A stretch of 64,000 bases of DNA from Nitrosospira sp. Nsp2 (GTDB lineage: Bacteria > Pseudomonadota > Gammaproteobacteria > Burkholderiales > Nitrosomonadaceae): the NCBI RefSeq assembly GCF_003050965.1, contig NZ_QAOU01000011.1, positions 1 through 64,000 on the forward strand, in the 5' to 3' direction. Made by a program: the position numbers and the translations under genes. The notes under the pieces were generated by a model, which was not told the origin of the DNA, did no database searches, and saw only the letters and a list, made by a program, of their open reading frames with translations. Shown here piece by piece: positions 37,204 through 51,090 of the stretch. Numbering within the stretch: the first letter of the stretch is position 1; each line of letters starts with the position of its first letter.

Positions 37204-37797
37204 ATGAATCCCACAATCGCACCCGAGGCGTTCGATAACACTGAGCTTAGAAATGCAGTAGGCGAGAGCGGTAATATTTTTCTGGTTGGAATGATGGGGG
37301 CGGGAAAAACCACAATCGCCAAACTCGTCGCTGGCCTGCTGGAAAAAACGGTCTACGACTCGGATCGCGAAATTCAAAAACGGACCGGGGTCAGCATTCC
37401 GGTTATTTTCGAAATAGAGGGGGAAAGCGGTTTCCGCAAACGCGAAACCGAAATACTATCCGAACTGGTGAAAGGCCGGGACATCGTACTGGCCACTGGA
37501 GGAGGAGCAGTGCTGAGCCGGGAAAACCGCGAGATGCTCAGGCGCAATGGCACCGTGATCTATTTGCGCGCAACCATTGATGATTTATGGCGGCGGACAC
37601 GGCAAGACAAAAACCGCCCCCTCCTGCAAACCCCCGACCCACGAACAAAACTGGCTGAGCTTTACGCGCAACGCGATCCCTTATACCGCGAAACAGCGCA
37701 TATCGTCGTCGAGAGCGGCAAGCGAAGCGCACGTAATCTGGCGCAACTGCTGGCACAACAATTGGCGGCCTGCTCAGGGTTTCGAGCGGATGACTGA
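37204..37797 (+). CDS. aroK: Shikimate kinase
   Basis: Phosphorylates shikimate for aromatic amino-acid synthesis. From the ATG at 37204 the protein has 197 residues. It has the P-loop GMMGAGKTT, DSDREIQKRTGVSI with the substrate Asp, FEIEGESGFRKRE, GGGAV and the lid RPLLQ. The open frame runs 29 codons upstream without similarity. A TACAAT hexamer lies six bases before the ATG, which suggests a very short leader. aroB, which usually follows, is not here. Confidence 0.92.
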   Translation: MNPTIAPEAFDNTELRNAVGESGNIFLVGMMGAGKTTIAKLVAGLLEKTVYDSDREIQKRTGVSIPVIFEIEGESGFRKRETEILSELVKGRDIVLATGGGAVLSRENREMLRRNGTVIYLRATIDDLWRRTRQDKNRPLLQTPDPRTKLAELYAQRDPLYRETAHIVVESGKRSARNLAQLLAQQLAACSGFRADD

Positions 37798-37957
37798 AAA
37801 TGGAATTCAAGAACTCCCGATCAGTCGTGGGTACGAACATTTCCTTTCCTTCCGGTCTTCGCGCTCATCGTTGTAAAACGATAATTGCCCGCTGAGTCCC
37901 ACGTCCTCCTCCCCGGACTACCGGATTATTGCCAGTCTTTCAATGAATGAAAACTGA

Positions 37958-38491
37958 TTACTCATCCATTGGCGCCTGACCCGGGAACAACACGTCTGTA
38001 AAGCCAAACGTACGAAAATCAGTAATGCGCATAGGATAAAGAATACCTTCCAGGTGGTCGCATTCGTGTTGCACCACGCGGGCGTGGAACCCATCCACAC
38101 AACGATCTATCGGTTTTCCATACTCATCCGAGCCACGATAGCGTAGCCGGGCAAAGCGGGGAACCATGCCACGCATGCCCGGAACACTGAGACAGCCTTC
38201 CCACCCCTGTTCCATGTCGTTGCCGAGCGGCGTAATTACCGGGTTCACCAGCACGGTATAAGGAACCTCCTCGGCCCCCGGATACCGCGGGTTGCGCTTC
38301 ACACCGAAAATCACTACCTGGAGGCCGATACCAATCTGTGGTGCAGCAAGGCCTGCGCCGTCGAGCGCTTCCATGGTGTCGTGCATGTCAACTATCAGCG
38401 CCTCGATCTCGGGAGTGCCGAACTCCTTCACCGTTTTAGCTACCTCAAGCAAGCGGGGATCACCCATTTTTAAGACAGGTTTAATCGGCAT
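37958..38491 (-). CDS. def: Peptide deformylase
   Basis: Removes the formyl group from new proteins. From the ATG at 38491 the protein has 177 residues. The metal site is EGCLSVPG (Cys100) and QHECDHLEG (His142, Glu143, His146), and motif 1 is [10 protein letters not shown] (about 45-54). The open frame upstream adds 38 residues that lie inside the phosphorylase gene. The start overlaps the end of the phosphorylase gene by 11 bases, so expression is probably coupled. Confidence 0.95.
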   Translation of the reverse strand: MPIKPVLKMGDPRLLEVAKTVKEFGTPEIEALIVDMHDTMEALDGAGLAAPQIGIGLQVVIFGVKRNPRYPGAEEVPYTVLVNPVITPLGNDMEQGWEGCLSVPGMRGMVPRFARLRYRGSDEYGKPIDRCVDGFHARVVQHECDHLEGILYPMRITDFRTFGFTDVLFPGQAPMDE

Positions 38492-39227
38492 CGAATTCCA
38501 CCACGCGTACGAGTATTTCTTTGACACGAACCATCGCTGTTTGCAGAACAGCATGCGCATCTTCCAGCCGTATTGCGTGTGCGCTTGTTCCACGGCCAGC
38601 GGCATCGTTCGCTACCACGGCAATAGTCGCGTAGCACAGACCCAGTTCCTTCGCCAGCGCCGCTTCCGGCATCCCCGTCATACCGACCATATCCACCCCG
38701 TCCCGCTCCAGCCGGATAATTTCAGCAGCGGATTCCAAACGCGGACCCTGAGTTGCACCATAAACACCGCCAGCAATCACCTGCTCGTTTGCGCGCTTCG
38801 CCGCTTCAAGTAGACGCTCGCGGCTCAACTGGCAGTAGGGCTCTGTGAAGTCTATGTAAGAAACCGGTTTGTCGGTGCCCTCGTAATAGGTGTATTTGCG
38901 GCCATGAGTATAATCGATGATCTGATCTGGAATCGCTAGGGTGCCGGGTGTCAAATCCGCGCGAATTCCGCCTACCGATGCGACTGCCACGACTCGGGTC
39001 AGGTTCAAGGAATGCAATGCCCACAAGTTCGCGCGATAATTTACTTCGTGAGGCGGTATAGTGTGACCATAGCCGTGGCGCGCGAGAAACACAACGCGTT
39101 TGTCACCAATATGGCCAAAAGTCAGCGGGCCCGACGGCTCGCCATACGGCGTTGTCAATATGCGCCGATGCGATATTTCGAGGCAGCTAAGCTGAGTCAG
39201 ACCGGTACCGCCGATAATTGCAAGCAT
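38481..39227 (-). CDS. mtnP: S-methyl-5'-thioinosine (or thioadenosine) phosphorylase
   Basis: A 248-residue trimeric purine-nucleoside phosphorylase of the MTAP/PNP family. The N-terminal IIGGTGL, the phosphate loop [16 protein letters not shown], and [13 protein letters not shown] are the family's marks. The specificity region [32 protein letters not shown] is given by its pieces [11 protein letters not shown] and VVANDAAG. An Asn stands where adenine-specific MTAP enzymes have Asp, which suggests a 6-oxopurine substrate, i.e. methylthioinosine as in the Pseudomonas enzyme. The neighbouring hpt would then salvage the released hypoxanthine. The gene name used is the family default. Confidence 0.85.
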   Translation of the reverse strand: MLAIIGGTGLTQLSCLEISHRRILTTPYGEPSGPLTFGHIGDKRVVFLARHGYGHTIPPHEVNYRANLWALHSLNLTRVVAVASVGGIRADLTPGTLAIPDQIIDYTHGRKYTYYEGTDKPVSYIDFTEPYCQLSRERLLEAAKRANEQVIAGGVYGATQGPRLESAAEIIRLERDGVDMVGMTGMPEAALAKELGLCYATIAVVANDAAGRGTSAHAIRLEDAHAVLQTAMVRVKEILVRVVEFDAD

Positions 39228-39366
39228 ATTTCCTCAATTGATGAAGATGGAATATTCGACGGGGCCGGCTGCAATCTGGGTTGAACGTCCGAGATCGCCA
39301 AGCTGGGGTGAGTTGTGCAATGCAACCGTCCCAATTCCTGCCCAGATTCTGATCCGGATCATCAAA

Positions 39367-39915
39367 TCAGTCTCTGACGGCATAAATCGCGGGCAAGTTC
39401 CGCCATGCGCCATGTATATCCATGCCGAAACCAAACGCATAGCGATCCGGTAACTTAACGCCAACAAAGTCTGCCTGCGAGGGCTTGGGCCGGCCGATAT
39501 CTTTGTCGGCAAAAACAGCGCTGTAAAACGCCTTTGCGCCGTGACTCATGACCTTCTCGCGGACTGCCGCAAGCGTTACCCCTTCATCAAGGATATCGTC
39601 CAGTACCAGTACCACCCGGTTCTTCAAATCTTCTGCATGAGGCGAGACTTTCCACGTGATTTTCCCGCCCCGCATCTGGTTGTTATAGCGGCTGACATGG
39701 AGATAATCGAAAGTGAGCGGGAACTCCAGTAGCGGCAGCAATTGGCCGGTAAACACCACCGCTCCGCCCATCACGCTTAATATGAGGGGATACTGGTGCG
39801 ACAGCTCCGCAGTAATATCTACCGCCATACGCTTTACAATTTGGGACACCACGTCAGCAGGTATTATCTGCTCTGCCGCAGCCAAAGCCTTTCTCGCTTC
39901 TTCGTAAGACAGCAT
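39367..39915 (-). CDS. hpt: Hypoxanthine-guanine phosphoribosyltransferase
   Basis: Salvages hypoxanthine or guanine to IMP or GMP with PRPP. The protein has the PRPP-binding loop VVLVLDDILDEGVTL and the dimer/substrate region FPLTFDYLHVSRYNN, with KLPDRYAFGFGMDIHG near the C-terminus. The ATG at 39915 gives 182 residues and lies 26 bases after the galU stop. An earlier ATG at 39972 adds 19 residues and overlaps galU. Neither has a strong ribosome-binding site; the shorter form is preferred. Confidence 0.88.
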   Translation of the reverse strand: MLSYEEARKALAAAEQIIPADVVSQIVKRMAVDITAELSHQYPLILSVMGGAVVFTGQLLPLLEFPLTFDYLHVSRYNNQMRGGKITWKVSPHAEDLKNRVVLVLDDILDEGVTLAAVREKVMSHGAKAFYSAVFADKDIGRPKPSQADFVGVKLPDRYAFGFGMDIHGAWRNLPAIYAVRD

Positions 39916-39940
39916 AAGAATTGGAGTTGGTGGAGGATTC

Positions 39941-40825
39941 TCAGGCAGAAGGCGTTCTTTGGCATCGCGCATCGAGATAACGCGCGAATTCTCTTCCTAC
40001 CTCTGGGTGTTCAAGCGCCAGCGCAATCGTCGCCTTGAGGTAGCCTATCTTGCTCCCGCAATCGTAACGCGTACCCGCAAACTCATACGCCAGCGCTGGC
40101 TCTTCCTGCAATAGCGAAGCGATGCCATCAGTGAGTTGGATCTCTCCTCCTGCGCCGGGCGTGATTTTTTCCAGGTGTGCAAAAATTTGGGGCGTCAAGA
40201 CATAGCGCCCGACCACGCCGAGAGTCGAGGGGGCGTTTTCGGGCGCAGGTTTTTCAACGATACCAGTGATGGGGTGCAGACCGTGCATGCCGGGACCACA
40301 TTCCACGATTCCGTAACTGGCGGTTTCCTCCCGCTCCACATTTTGCACAGCCAGTATCGAACAGCCATTTTGTTCATACATATGGCACATTTGTCCAATG
40401 ATCGGCTCTTCGCCAACCAGTAAATCATCTGCCAGCAAAACTGCAAAAGGCACATTTCCCACTGCGGGACGTGAGCATAATATTGCGTGTCCCAAACCCA
40501 GTGGCGCGGACTGTCGGATATAAATGCAGGAAATATTTTTCGGCAAAATGCTGCGCAGCATCTCGAGCGTATCACTCTTGCCCTTTGCTTCCAATTCGGC
40601 CTCCATCTCAAAAGCTTTATCGAAATGGTCTTCAATGGCGCGTTTGTGACGGCCGGTTATGAAAATCAGTTCTGTTATACCCGCAGCAATGGCTTCCTCC
40701 ACCGCGTACTGTATAAGCGGCTTATCTACGACTGGCATCATTTCCTTTGGGCTCGCCTTGGTTGCCGGCAAAAAACGGGTACCCATGCCCGCGACAGGAA
40801 AAACAGCCTTCGTAATCTTGGGCAT
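39941..40825 (-). CDS. galU: UTP-glucose-1-phosphate uridylyltransferase, second paralog
   Basis: The 294-residue protein has the standard GalU length. It carries [45 protein letters not shown] and [10 protein letters not shown]. Compared with the copy at 7664-8698 it lacks the N-terminal extension and the acidic C-terminal tail. It lies between ligA and hpt, 28 bases after ligA. Confidence 0.94.
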   Translation of the reverse strand: MPKITKAVFPVAGMGTRFLPATKASPKEMMPVVDKPLIQYAVEEAIAAGITELIFITGRHKRAIEDHFDKAFEMEAELEAKGKSDTLEMLRSILPKNISCIYIRQSAPLGLGHAILCSRPAVGNVPFAVLLADDLLVGEEPIIGQMCHMYEQNGCSILAVQNVEREETASYGIVECGPGMHGLHPITGIVEKPAPENAPSTLGVVGRYVLTPQIFAHLEKITPGAGGEIQLTDGIASLLQEEPALAYEFAGTRYDCGSKIGYLKATIALALEHPEVGREFARYLDARCQRTPSA

Positions 40826-40853
40826 GAAAAGATTTCTCCAGAGTAGTGCGGAC

Positions 40854-44188
<3,335 letters not shown>

Positions 44189-44192
44189 ACTG

Positions 44193-47100
44193 TCAGGTCA
44201 CCATGGCCGCGTCGCTCAACCTGACAGCCTCTTCGATTTCTACAGCCACCACGCGCGATACGCCCTTCTCCTGCATGGTAACCCCGATCAATTGCTGCGC
44301 CATCTCCATGGTAATTTTGTTGTGGCTGATGAAGACAAACTGAGTCTGGCGCGACATTTTACGGACAAGGTTACAAAAACGTTCGGTATTGCTGTCATCG
44401 AGGGGGGCGTCCACCTCATCCAGAAGGCAAAACGGGGCCGGATTGAGCTGAAACAGAGAGAACACAAACGCCAATGCTGTAAGGGCCTTTTCACCTCCGG
44501 AAAGCAGATGAATGGAGCTGTTCTTTTTACCAGGCGGCTGAGCGAAAATTTGTATGCCTGCGTCCAGAATTTCCTCGCCCCTCACGATCAGTTTCGCCTG
44601 TCCGCCGCCAAACATGGTGGGAAACATTTCGTCCAGATGGGCATTGACCTTATCCACCGTCTCCAGCAGGCGTTGCCGCGTTTCCCGATCTATCTGCCGG
44701 ATCGCGGTTTGCAGGGTATCGGACGCTTCCTGTAAATCCTGAGATTGAGAGTCCAAATACGTCTTGCGTAGACGGCACGACTCTAATTCGTCCAGCGCCC
44801 CTGCATTCACCACTCCCAGGGCAGCAATCTCCGAATTCATCCGGGTGATCTCAGCCTGCAAGGCGGGAGGCTTCGTTTTTCCCAGCGTCTCTATCAACTC
44901 CTGCTCATGCGCGCCAGATTCTTTCAAATGCTCGGCAAATTGATTCTCCGTAATTCTCGCTTCCTGTTCCTTAAGCCGGACTTGGCCGATGGCGTCGCGC
45001 AGCGGTTGTATTTTTTGCTCCGAGGTCATGCGCTCCTGCTCAATTTGGCGTAATTCGCCTGCAACCTCTTCAAGCGCATTTCGCACCATTGCCAAGCGTT
45101 GCTCGCGCTGTTCGCGCTGCTCCAGCCTTTCCTGGAGAAGGGAACTTAGTTGAGTTTCGTCGAAAGTTATTTGCTCAGCCTGTAATTTCTCCAGGTGAGC
45201 CTTGAGCTCAACAATGTTATCGTCGATAAGCCTGATGGAACTGACCACCTCCGCGATTTTATGCTGACAGTTCTTTTCCTGAAATGCCGCTTCCTGCAAT
45301 TCCCTTCCGGCATTCTGCACAAGCTGCCGTTGTGCATTGAGAAACTGTTCTGCAATCTGCCGCGCTCTTTTTTCCTCGTGCACCTGGCGTTCCAGGACGA
45401 CGATCTCGGCTCGATACTTCGCCAGTTTTTCTTCCGCATCGAGCTTGCGGGCACCCTCTCCTCGGGCTTGGTGTCCGATTTCATCAAGTTCGCTTTCAAT
45501 TTGCCGGTATCGCTGGTCAACCCGTTCGGCTAGCTGCTCAAGCTTCAACGCCTGCATCTGCGCATCGTGGTGCTGTTGCTGGAGCTGCACGGTATCGCGG
45601 CGCAAGCCCGATACAAGCGATTCAAGCTCGGAGCACCTTTCTTCCACTTCCTGCAGCGAGGATCTTTCAACCGACAGCGCCCCCCCCAGCCCATCCGTTT
45701 CCGCCTTGATCTGGCCTATCTCCCGTTGCCGCGCCAGCACACCATGCAGGTGCGAGTCGGGGGCGTAATAGGTGAGACTGTGCGAGGTAATGATGTTGCC
45801 TTCACGGGTGACCAGCATTTCAGCTGGAGAAAGCCCTGCGCGTTGCGCAAGACCCGTTTGCACGCTTTCGGCCACAAAAATCCCGCTCAACCATTCGGTG
45901 AGCACGGCTCGGAGTTCCGCCCGATCGTATTTCAGATAATGTTGCAAGGGGACCAAGAGCGCTCCCGATTCCGGCAAATTCCTGGCTTGAGCGTGTTGTT
46001 CCGCTGGGGCGTGTTGTTCCGCTGCGGCGCCTTGTGCTGCTTGAGCCGGCAGCACGGCCAGCTCGAACAGCGCCCATTTTCCGGGCGGCGGATCGCCCAT
46101 CCACTCATCGGACTCTTCCAGCTGCCGTAGCTGCACGCTGTTCAGACGCTCGCGCAGCACTGCTTCCAGCGCGTCTTCCCATCCGTTCTCTATCTGAATT
46201 CCCTCCCACAAGCGCGGCAAGGAATCAAGACGATGCTTGACCAGCCAGGCACTCAATCTCTCGCTGCCTTCCAGGCGGTGCTGTAACCGCTGCAAAGCGG
46301 TAAGCCGGGCTTCGGCCTTGATGATCTGCTGCTCCAGAGCCTGGACCTTGCGATCTAGCGTGTATTTCTCCTCACCCGCGGTTACAAGCAGGCTTTCAGT
46401 CTGAGCCAGCATCTCCTTTTTCTGTTCATGGGCAGCCGCCGTGTCTTCTGCGCGCTGGTGCAGACAGGATAATTCATCAGCTCCAGGCTGCGACAAGGTA
46501 TCGCGCTCGGTAACCAGCCTTATGCGGCGCGCTTCAAGCTGGCTAAAGTTTTTTTCTGCGTGGGCCCTGTGACTTTCTTCCAGTTGCCCCGCCTGCTCAG
46601 TCAGCAGCAGTCTGCGCTGCGTTTCGGTTAGTTTTTCCTGGCATGCGCGAAAGGCCGCTTCGGCCTCCGGTAACTTTTCATTTTCTGCCGCAGCTTTCTT
46701 TTTGCCGGCCTCCCGGGACAGGGTTGTATGATCAAGCTCCTCACGCCAGCGTGTTAAACTGTCGGCGGCATCCCCCGCTTGCCTTACCTTGTGTTCAAGC
46801 TGGGTCCCTACTATCGCGATTTGCTGCCCGATTCGCTGGCGGTTTTCGCGCAGGTGCCGTATCTGCTGTTCGATATGCGCCACATCTGCGTTGACCGCAT
46901 AAAGCTCGCCCTGCGCCTCATGCACCCGGTCGCTGGTGGCATAATGCGAAGCGCGTTTTTCCTCAAGACATTTTTCAATGCCGCGCAAAGCGGCGATTTC
47001 CGCTTCGAGACCCATCTGAAGTGATCGGTACTCCTTTTCCGCAAGGGTACGCCGCATGGCCGCTTCCTGCTTGCGGGCACACCATAGCAGATTCTGAGCC

Positions 47101-47780
47101 GTGCGCAGCCGGCCTGTCAGGTCCTGGAAACGGGCAGCGACCTCGGCCTGTTGTTCCAGGCGGACCAACTGCTTTCCCAATTCGTGGCAAATATCGGTTA
47201 ACCGAAGAAGGTTTTCGCGAGTATCGGCAAGACGCAACTCAGTCTCCCGGCGGCGTTCGCGGTATTTGGAAATTCCGGCGGCTTCTTCGAGATATACGCG
47301 CAGTTCCTCAGGTTTGGCTTCGATAATGCGCGAGATCATTCCTTGCTCGATTATGGCATAGCCGCGACCACCGACGCCCGTACCAAGAAAAATGTCCGCA
47401 ATATCGCGCCTGCGCACATGAATGTTATTGATGTGGTAGGTTGACTCGCCATCCCGCCGAAGGACCCGTTTGATGCAAATTTCCGCGTAGCTCGACCACT
47501 GCCCGGCCGCTTTGCCAAAACTGTTGTCGAATATCAGCTCCACACTGGCGCGCCCGATCGGTTTCCGATTCACGGAGCCGTTGAAAATCACATCCTGCAT
47601 AGACTCGCCGCGCAACGCAGACGCCCTCGACTCTCCCAGAACCCATCGCACTGCATCGATGACGTTGGACTTACCGCAACCGTTAGGCCCCACGACGCCG
47701 ACAAGATCGCCCGGAAGCGGGATGTCAGTGGGATCGACAAATGACTTGAAACCAGCGAGTTTGATATGGGAGAGACGCAA
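44193..47780 (-). CDS. smc: Chromosome segregation protein SMC
   Basis: SMC folds and segregates the chromosome. The 1195-residue protein has the N-terminal Walker [10 protein letters not shown] (about 32-40), two long coiled coils around a hinge (about 510-660) and a C-terminal ABC-type head with [18 protein letters not shown] and [15 protein letters not shown]. It is divergent from queF and begins the smc-zipA-ligA-galU-hpt series. Confidence 0.96.
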   Translation of the reverse strand: MRLSHIKLAGFKSFVDPTDIPLPGDLVGVVGPNGCGKSNVIDAVRWVLGESRASALRGESMQDVIFNGSVNRKPIGRASVELIFDNSFGKAAGQWSSYAEICIKRVLRRDGESTYHINNIHVRRRDIADIFLGTGVGGRGYAIIEQGMISRIIEAKPEELRVYLEEAAGISKYRERRRETELRLADTRENLLRLTDICHELGKQLVRLEQQAEVAARFQDLTGRLRTAQNLLWCARKQEAAMRRTLAEKEYRSLQMGLEAEIAALRGIEKCLEEKRASHYATSDRVHEAQGELYAVNADVAHIEQQIRHLRENRQRIGQQIAIVGTQLEHKVRQAGDAADSLTRWREELDHTTLSREAGKKKAAAENEKLPEAEAAFRACQEKLTETQRRLLLTEQAGQLEESHRAHAEKNFSQLEARRIRLVTERDTLSQPGADELSCLHQRAEDTAAAHEQKKEMLAQTESLLVTAGEEKYTLDRKVQALEQQIIKAEARLTALQRLQHRLEGSERLSAWLVKHRLDSLPRLWEGIQIENGWEDALEAVLRERLNSVQLRQLEESDEWMGDPPPGKWALFELAVLPAQAAQGAAAEQHAPAEQHAQARNLPESGALLVPLQHYLKYDRAELRAVLTEWLSGIFVAESVQTGLAQRAGLSPAEMLVTREGNIITSHSLTYYAPDSHLHGVLARQREIGQIKAETDGLGGALSVERSSLQEVEERCSELESLVSGLRRDTVQLQQQHHDAQMQALKLEQLAERVDQRYRQIESELDEIGHQARGEGARKLDAEEKLAKYRAEIVVLERQVHEEKRARQIAEQFLNAQRQLVQNAGRELQEAAFQEKNCQHKIAEVVSSIRLIDDNIVELKAHLEKLQAEQITFDETQLSSLLQERLEQREQREQRLAMVRNALEEVAGELRQIEQERMTSEQKIQPLRDAIGQVRLKEQEARITENQFAEHLKESGAHEQELIETLGKTKPPALQAEITRMNSEIAALGVVNAGALDELESCRLRKTYLDSQSQDLQEASDTLQTAIRQIDRETRQRLLETVDKVNAHLDEMFPTMFGGGQAKLIVRGEEILDAGIQIFAQPPGKKNSSIHLLSGGEKALTALAFVFSLFQLNPAPFCLLDEVDAPLDDSNTERFCNLVRKMSRQTQFVFISHNKITMEMAQQLIGVTMQEKGVSRVVAVEIEEAVRLSDAAMVT

Positions 47781-47923
47781 TTTGTCGTTTGCAAACAGTT
47801 ATAATGTGCAACCTGGAAAAACGGCCCCTTAAATCACTCAGTCACCTGATCGTTTCTGAAGAGGCGTGCCGGTGGATGTACCTGCGGGCAGACCATTCTA
47901 ACCGATTTGACCGAGATAAGAGA

Positions 47924-48343
47924 ATGCCAAGTAGCCCTACAAAAACCTTGGAAACTTTTCCGAACCCGACACCGAAGCGGGATTATCAGATACACATGGA
48001 AATTCCCGAGTTCACTTGCCTGTGCCCAAAGACGGGACAGCCGGATTTCGCCACCCTGATTCTTGATTACATTCCTGACAAGAAATGCGTCGAGCTCAAG
48101 AGTCTCAAGCTCTACATCTGGTCCTATCGCAATGAAGGAGCATTTCACGAAGCGGTGACGAACCTCATCGTCGACCACCTTGTCACCGTTTTGAAACCGA
48201 GATACCTGCGCCTCATGGCAAAGTTTAATGTGCGTGGCGGCATTTTCACCAATGTCGTGGTGGATCACCGAAAGGCGGGATGGGAACCACTTCCGGCGGT
48301 GTATCTCGCGAAGTTCGAGAACCCGTCGGCTACGCGAGGATGA
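47924..48343 (+). CDS. queF: NADPH-dependent 7-cyano-7-deazaguanine reductase (short type)
   Basis: Reduces preQ0 to preQ1 in queuosine synthesis. From the ATG at 47924 the protein has 139 residues and fits the short, single-domain QueF type. The catalytic Cys34 is in [13 protein letters not shown], and the family motif VELKSLKLY follows at 56-64. The open frame extends 45 codons upstream into the smc-queF gap without similarity. No strong ribosome-binding site is seen. Other queuosine genes are not nearby. Confidence 0.93.
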   Translation: MPSSPTKTLETFPNPTPKRDYQIHMEIPEFTCLCPKTGQPDFATLILDYIPDKKCVELKSLKLYIWSYRNEGAFHEAVTNLIVDHLVTVLKPRYLRLMAKFNVRGGIFTNVVVDHRKAGWEPLPAVYLAKFENPSATRG

Positions 48344-48431
48344 GAGCAGGATTTATTAATAAAACTCAGCTATATATGGGCTTTCCCAATTCTAACGCAC
48401 GTCGGTAAAATGGCATCTTAGCCTAAGCCTA

Positions 48432-48461
48432 GTGGTGCCATTAATTGCATAATGGCACCAC
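48432..48461. promoter_or_regulatory. Perfect 12-base inverted repeat upstream of mltD
   Basis: The arms GTGGTGCCATTA and TAATGGCACCAC are exact complements around a six-base loop ATTGCA. No T-run follows, so it is not a normal intrinsic terminator of queF. It lies 91 bases before the transglycosylase start and could be an operator for a dimeric regulator or an mRNA hairpin. Confidence 0.5.
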
Positions 48462-48551
48462 ATTTGCGTTGTACAGTTCAGGTTGTTGTAAAAAAAGGTT
48501 ATCGGAAAGCCTCTGCCTGATAACCCCGACATTAAAAAAATTAGAACAAAT

Positions 48552-50015
48552 ATGTCGATTGCCCTAAACAGCACTCCCCCGTCGATTTACGCTCTGATCA
48601 TCAGCGTGGCACTCATGTCGGCGGACATCGCCTTTTCGGCTGGGTCCGGCCCACCTGCCCATCCAGCGATACCGAATAATGGATTGAAACTGCCAGAAAA
48701 CGATTCCCTCGTCGAGCTCGGTCACGGCATGATCGATTTGGAAATGAACAATAGTCATTCTGACGTTCACACACCTCCAACGGACCTGTGGGATCGAATA
48801 CGAGGCGGCTTCACCATGGCTGAACTAGATAATGAGGAAGTACGGCGTATCGAGGATTTCTACGCCAGCCATCCAAAGTCTCTGGAATACATTATCGAAC
48901 GGAGCAAACGCTATCTCTTTCATATCGTCGAGGAGGTAGAGCGACGTGGCATGCCTGCCGAAATGGCACTGCTGCCGATTATCGAAAGCGCTTTTGATCC
49001 CATGGCCTATTCCACTCGTCAGGCAGCGGGAATATGGCAGCTGATCCCATCCACGGGAAGGATTTACGGTCTGAGACAGAACTGGTGGTACGATGGACGC
49101 AGGGACATCGTTGCAGCTACCCGTGCTGCGCTCGACTATTTACAGAAACTTCATGCGATGTTCGGCGAGTGGGAATTGGCACTGGCCTCATATAACTGGG
49201 GCGAGGGAGCGGTAGGTCGCGCGTTGGAAAAGAATCGCAACAAGGGACTCGCAACGGATTTCCGCAGCATGAAGCTTCCCCCTGAAACCCGGAACTATAT
49301 TCCGCGTCTGATCGCGATAAAAAATATAATCTCCAACCCCGCGGCATTCGGCATTGAGCTTGGATCCCTACCCAACCAGCCCTACTTCGAGCAGGTTTCG
49401 GCAGAACGTCATATAGATGTAAGGCTCGCGGCATGGCTGGCGGATATTTCGGTGGATGAGTTCAAGGCGCTGAATCCGGCGCACAATCGGCCCGTTATTC
49501 ACAGCGACGGACTGGACACCCTGCTGCTCCCTGTGGATAAAGTTGAGATATTTGCTGAGAATTTGAGAAACCACGGTGAGCCACTCGTGTCCTGGCAAGG
49601 CTATCTGGCAAGAGATGGCGATACCGCGGCAACGATTTCGAAACGGTATGGAATCAGCTTGCGAAAGCTAAGAGAAGTAAATGACATGGGTAGACAAGGC
49701 ACCGTCACGCCAGGTCAGACTTTGCTGGTCCCCCGTAACGGGAACGCCGGAGGGACCGATATCTCGATAATCGGCAATAAACCGGCAACACAAAGGTCAC
49801 GCGAGCGCTATTTTTTCCATCTGGTGCGGGCGGATGACACGCTGCATGAAATCGCTAAACGCTACGAAGTAACCGTAGAGCAAATCAAGGCATGGAATGG
49901 AAACCTAAAACACCTGGTCGCAGGACAGAAACTCATCCTCAAGCCCCGCGCCTCTGCCGGGATAGCACCCTCTGTGCCCTCAGGCAGCGGCACCTCCCAA
50001 AAAAAACGTACGTAG
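48552..50015 (+). CDS. mltD: MltD-like membrane-bound lytic murein transglycosylase with two LysM
   Basis: Cleaves the glycan strands of peptidoglycan in the periplasm. The 487-residue protein has an N-terminal signal segment (about 1-30), an SLT domain with catalytic Glu145 in LLPIIESAFDPMAYS and the GIWQLIPSTGR, YNWGEGAVGRA motifs, and two C-terminal LysM domains (about 345-390 and 418-462) that bind peptidoglycan. No lipobox cysteine is visible, so it may be soluble or anchored differently from E. coli MltD. It has no visible partner genes. Confidence 0.9.
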   Translation: MSIALNSTPPSIYALIISVALMSADIAFSAGSGPPAHPAIPNNGLKLPENDSLVELGHGMIDLEMNNSHSDVHTPPTDLWDRIRGGFTMAELDNEEVRRIEDFYASHPKSLEYIIERSKRYLFHIVEEVERRGMPAEMALLPIIESAFDPMAYSTRQAAGIWQLIPSTGRIYGLRQNWWYDGRRDIVAATRAALDYLQKLHAMFGEWELALASYNWGEGAVGRALEKNRNKGLATDFRSMKLPPETRNYIPRLIAIKNIISNPAAFGIELGSLPNQPYFEQVSAERHIDVRLAAWLADISVDEFKALNPAHNRPVIHSDGLDTLLLPVDKVEIFAENLRNHGEPLVSWQGYLARDGDTAATISKRYGISLRKLREVNDMGRQGTVTPGQTLLVPRNGNAGGTDISIIGNKPATQRSRERYFFHLVRADDTLHEIAKRYEVTVEQIKAWNGNLKHLVAGQKLILKPRASAGIAPSVPSGSGTSQKKRT

Positions 50016-50080
50016 CCGCCGCCTAATTCCCCTTCGAATTCAGGTTTGAAACTCCCGGTTCCCGGCGGAAATCATGATCA

Positions 50081-51088
50081 TCAGGTAAAGCGCGAAAAGC
50101 TGGCTGAACCACGATTCCGATAACCCGCCGCATACATTCCCAAGAGCCCAAACACCACCAGGGCTAATGTGGCCGGTTCCGGAACGGTACGAACTTCGCT
50201 GGGGGGAACGGCATTCTCGGTTCCGCCGCCACCACTACCTGGACCTGGGACACCACTGCCATTCTCCCCTCCGGGCCCACTGCCGGGGCCTCCACCACCA
50301 GCTTCTCCGGCTCCCCCGGTTCCACCTCCAACGGTTCCACCACTACCGGTTCCGCCACCACCGGGACTGCCGCCGCCAACTCCTCCGGGAATACTGCTGC
50401 CGCTTGGACCGGAAACGCCCCCTCCGCTTGTCACAATCCCACCTCTACCGATGCGGGTGCCGCTGAAGCCGGGGCCGGCTAAACCGGTATCCGGGCATAA
50501 GCTCTCGTGCCAACCGTGTTTATTCGACTGCTCATTGTGCAAATGCAGGCAGGCGTCGCGCGCCCCTCGCCGTACACCGCCTGCTACCACGGGTGGCGCA
50601 GCGTCCGCCATTTCCGACGAATGTTCGCTGGAGGGTTCCCATACGGCTGTGACGATCCCCAGCATGGCGAGGAAGTCGATAATTTCATTCTCCTCGTTGC
50701 TTACCCGTGTCATTTGATCCGCGTCGTCAGCATCGTCTGGCAGCAAACCAAATGCAGGAAAGCTCGCCAGATTCCCGTCGGGCCATTGCAAGCCAGGGGC
50801 CGAAGGAAAGTCAAAAAGCAGAGCGAACCCATCTGGAGAGTTGCCCATCGACAAAAGCTTAGCCTCACTGTCTTGCCCTCCTGTATGTAAACTAACCAGT
50901 AAAAGCACGATCATCTGATCGGTTTTCGAGACAACTCCAGGGATGGAATCAATTCCGGTGTTATCCGCGCTCTTACCCTGAGCAAGCGTGATCTTGCTGT
51001 AATCGATGGCGATGGCGTGAGCACTTATCGAGAGTAGCAGTAATAGCAAAACCGCTCCAGACCGTAATAAAAATGCAGGCATCTTCAT
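50081..51088 (-). CDS. PEP-CTERM sorted exported protein with a glycine-rich region
   Basis: The 335-residue protein has a signal peptide (about 1-25, MKMPAFLLRSGAVLLLLLLS), a globular part with no family I recognise, a long Gly/Ser/Pro low-complexity stretch (about 215-295), and a C-terminal PEP-CTERM tail (VPEPATLALVVFGLLGMY, then a basic end, from residue 302). PEP-CTERM tails are cut by an exosortase at the inner membrane and occur in species that make extracellular polymer. No exosortase gene is in this window. The low-complexity part produces a proline-rich artefact frame on the other strand. It is convergent with mltD. Confidence 0.85.
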   Translation of the reverse strand: MKMPAFLLRSGAVLLLLLLSISAHAIAIDYSKITLAQGKSADNTGIDSIPGVVSKTDQMIVLLLVSLHTGGQDSEAKLLSMGNSPDGFALLFDFPSAPGLQWPDGNLASFPAFGLLPDDADDADQMTRVSNEENEIIDFLAMLGIVTAVWEPSSEHSSEMADAAPPVVAGGVRRGARDACLHLHNEQSNKHGWHESLCPDTGLAGPGFSGTRIGRGGIVTSGGGVSGPSGSSIPGGVGGGSPGGGGTGSGGTVGGGTGGAGEAGGGGPGSGPGGENGSGVPGPGSGGGGTENAVPPSEVRTVPEPATLALVVFGLLGMYAAGYRNRGSASFSRFT

Positions 51089-51090
51089 GA

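Noticed and set aside
50169-50717. Proline-rich 182-codon frame opposite the PEP-CTERM gene
   Set aside because: It is the mirror image of the glycine-rich coding region. The signal peptide and PEP-CTERM tail support the minus-strand gene.
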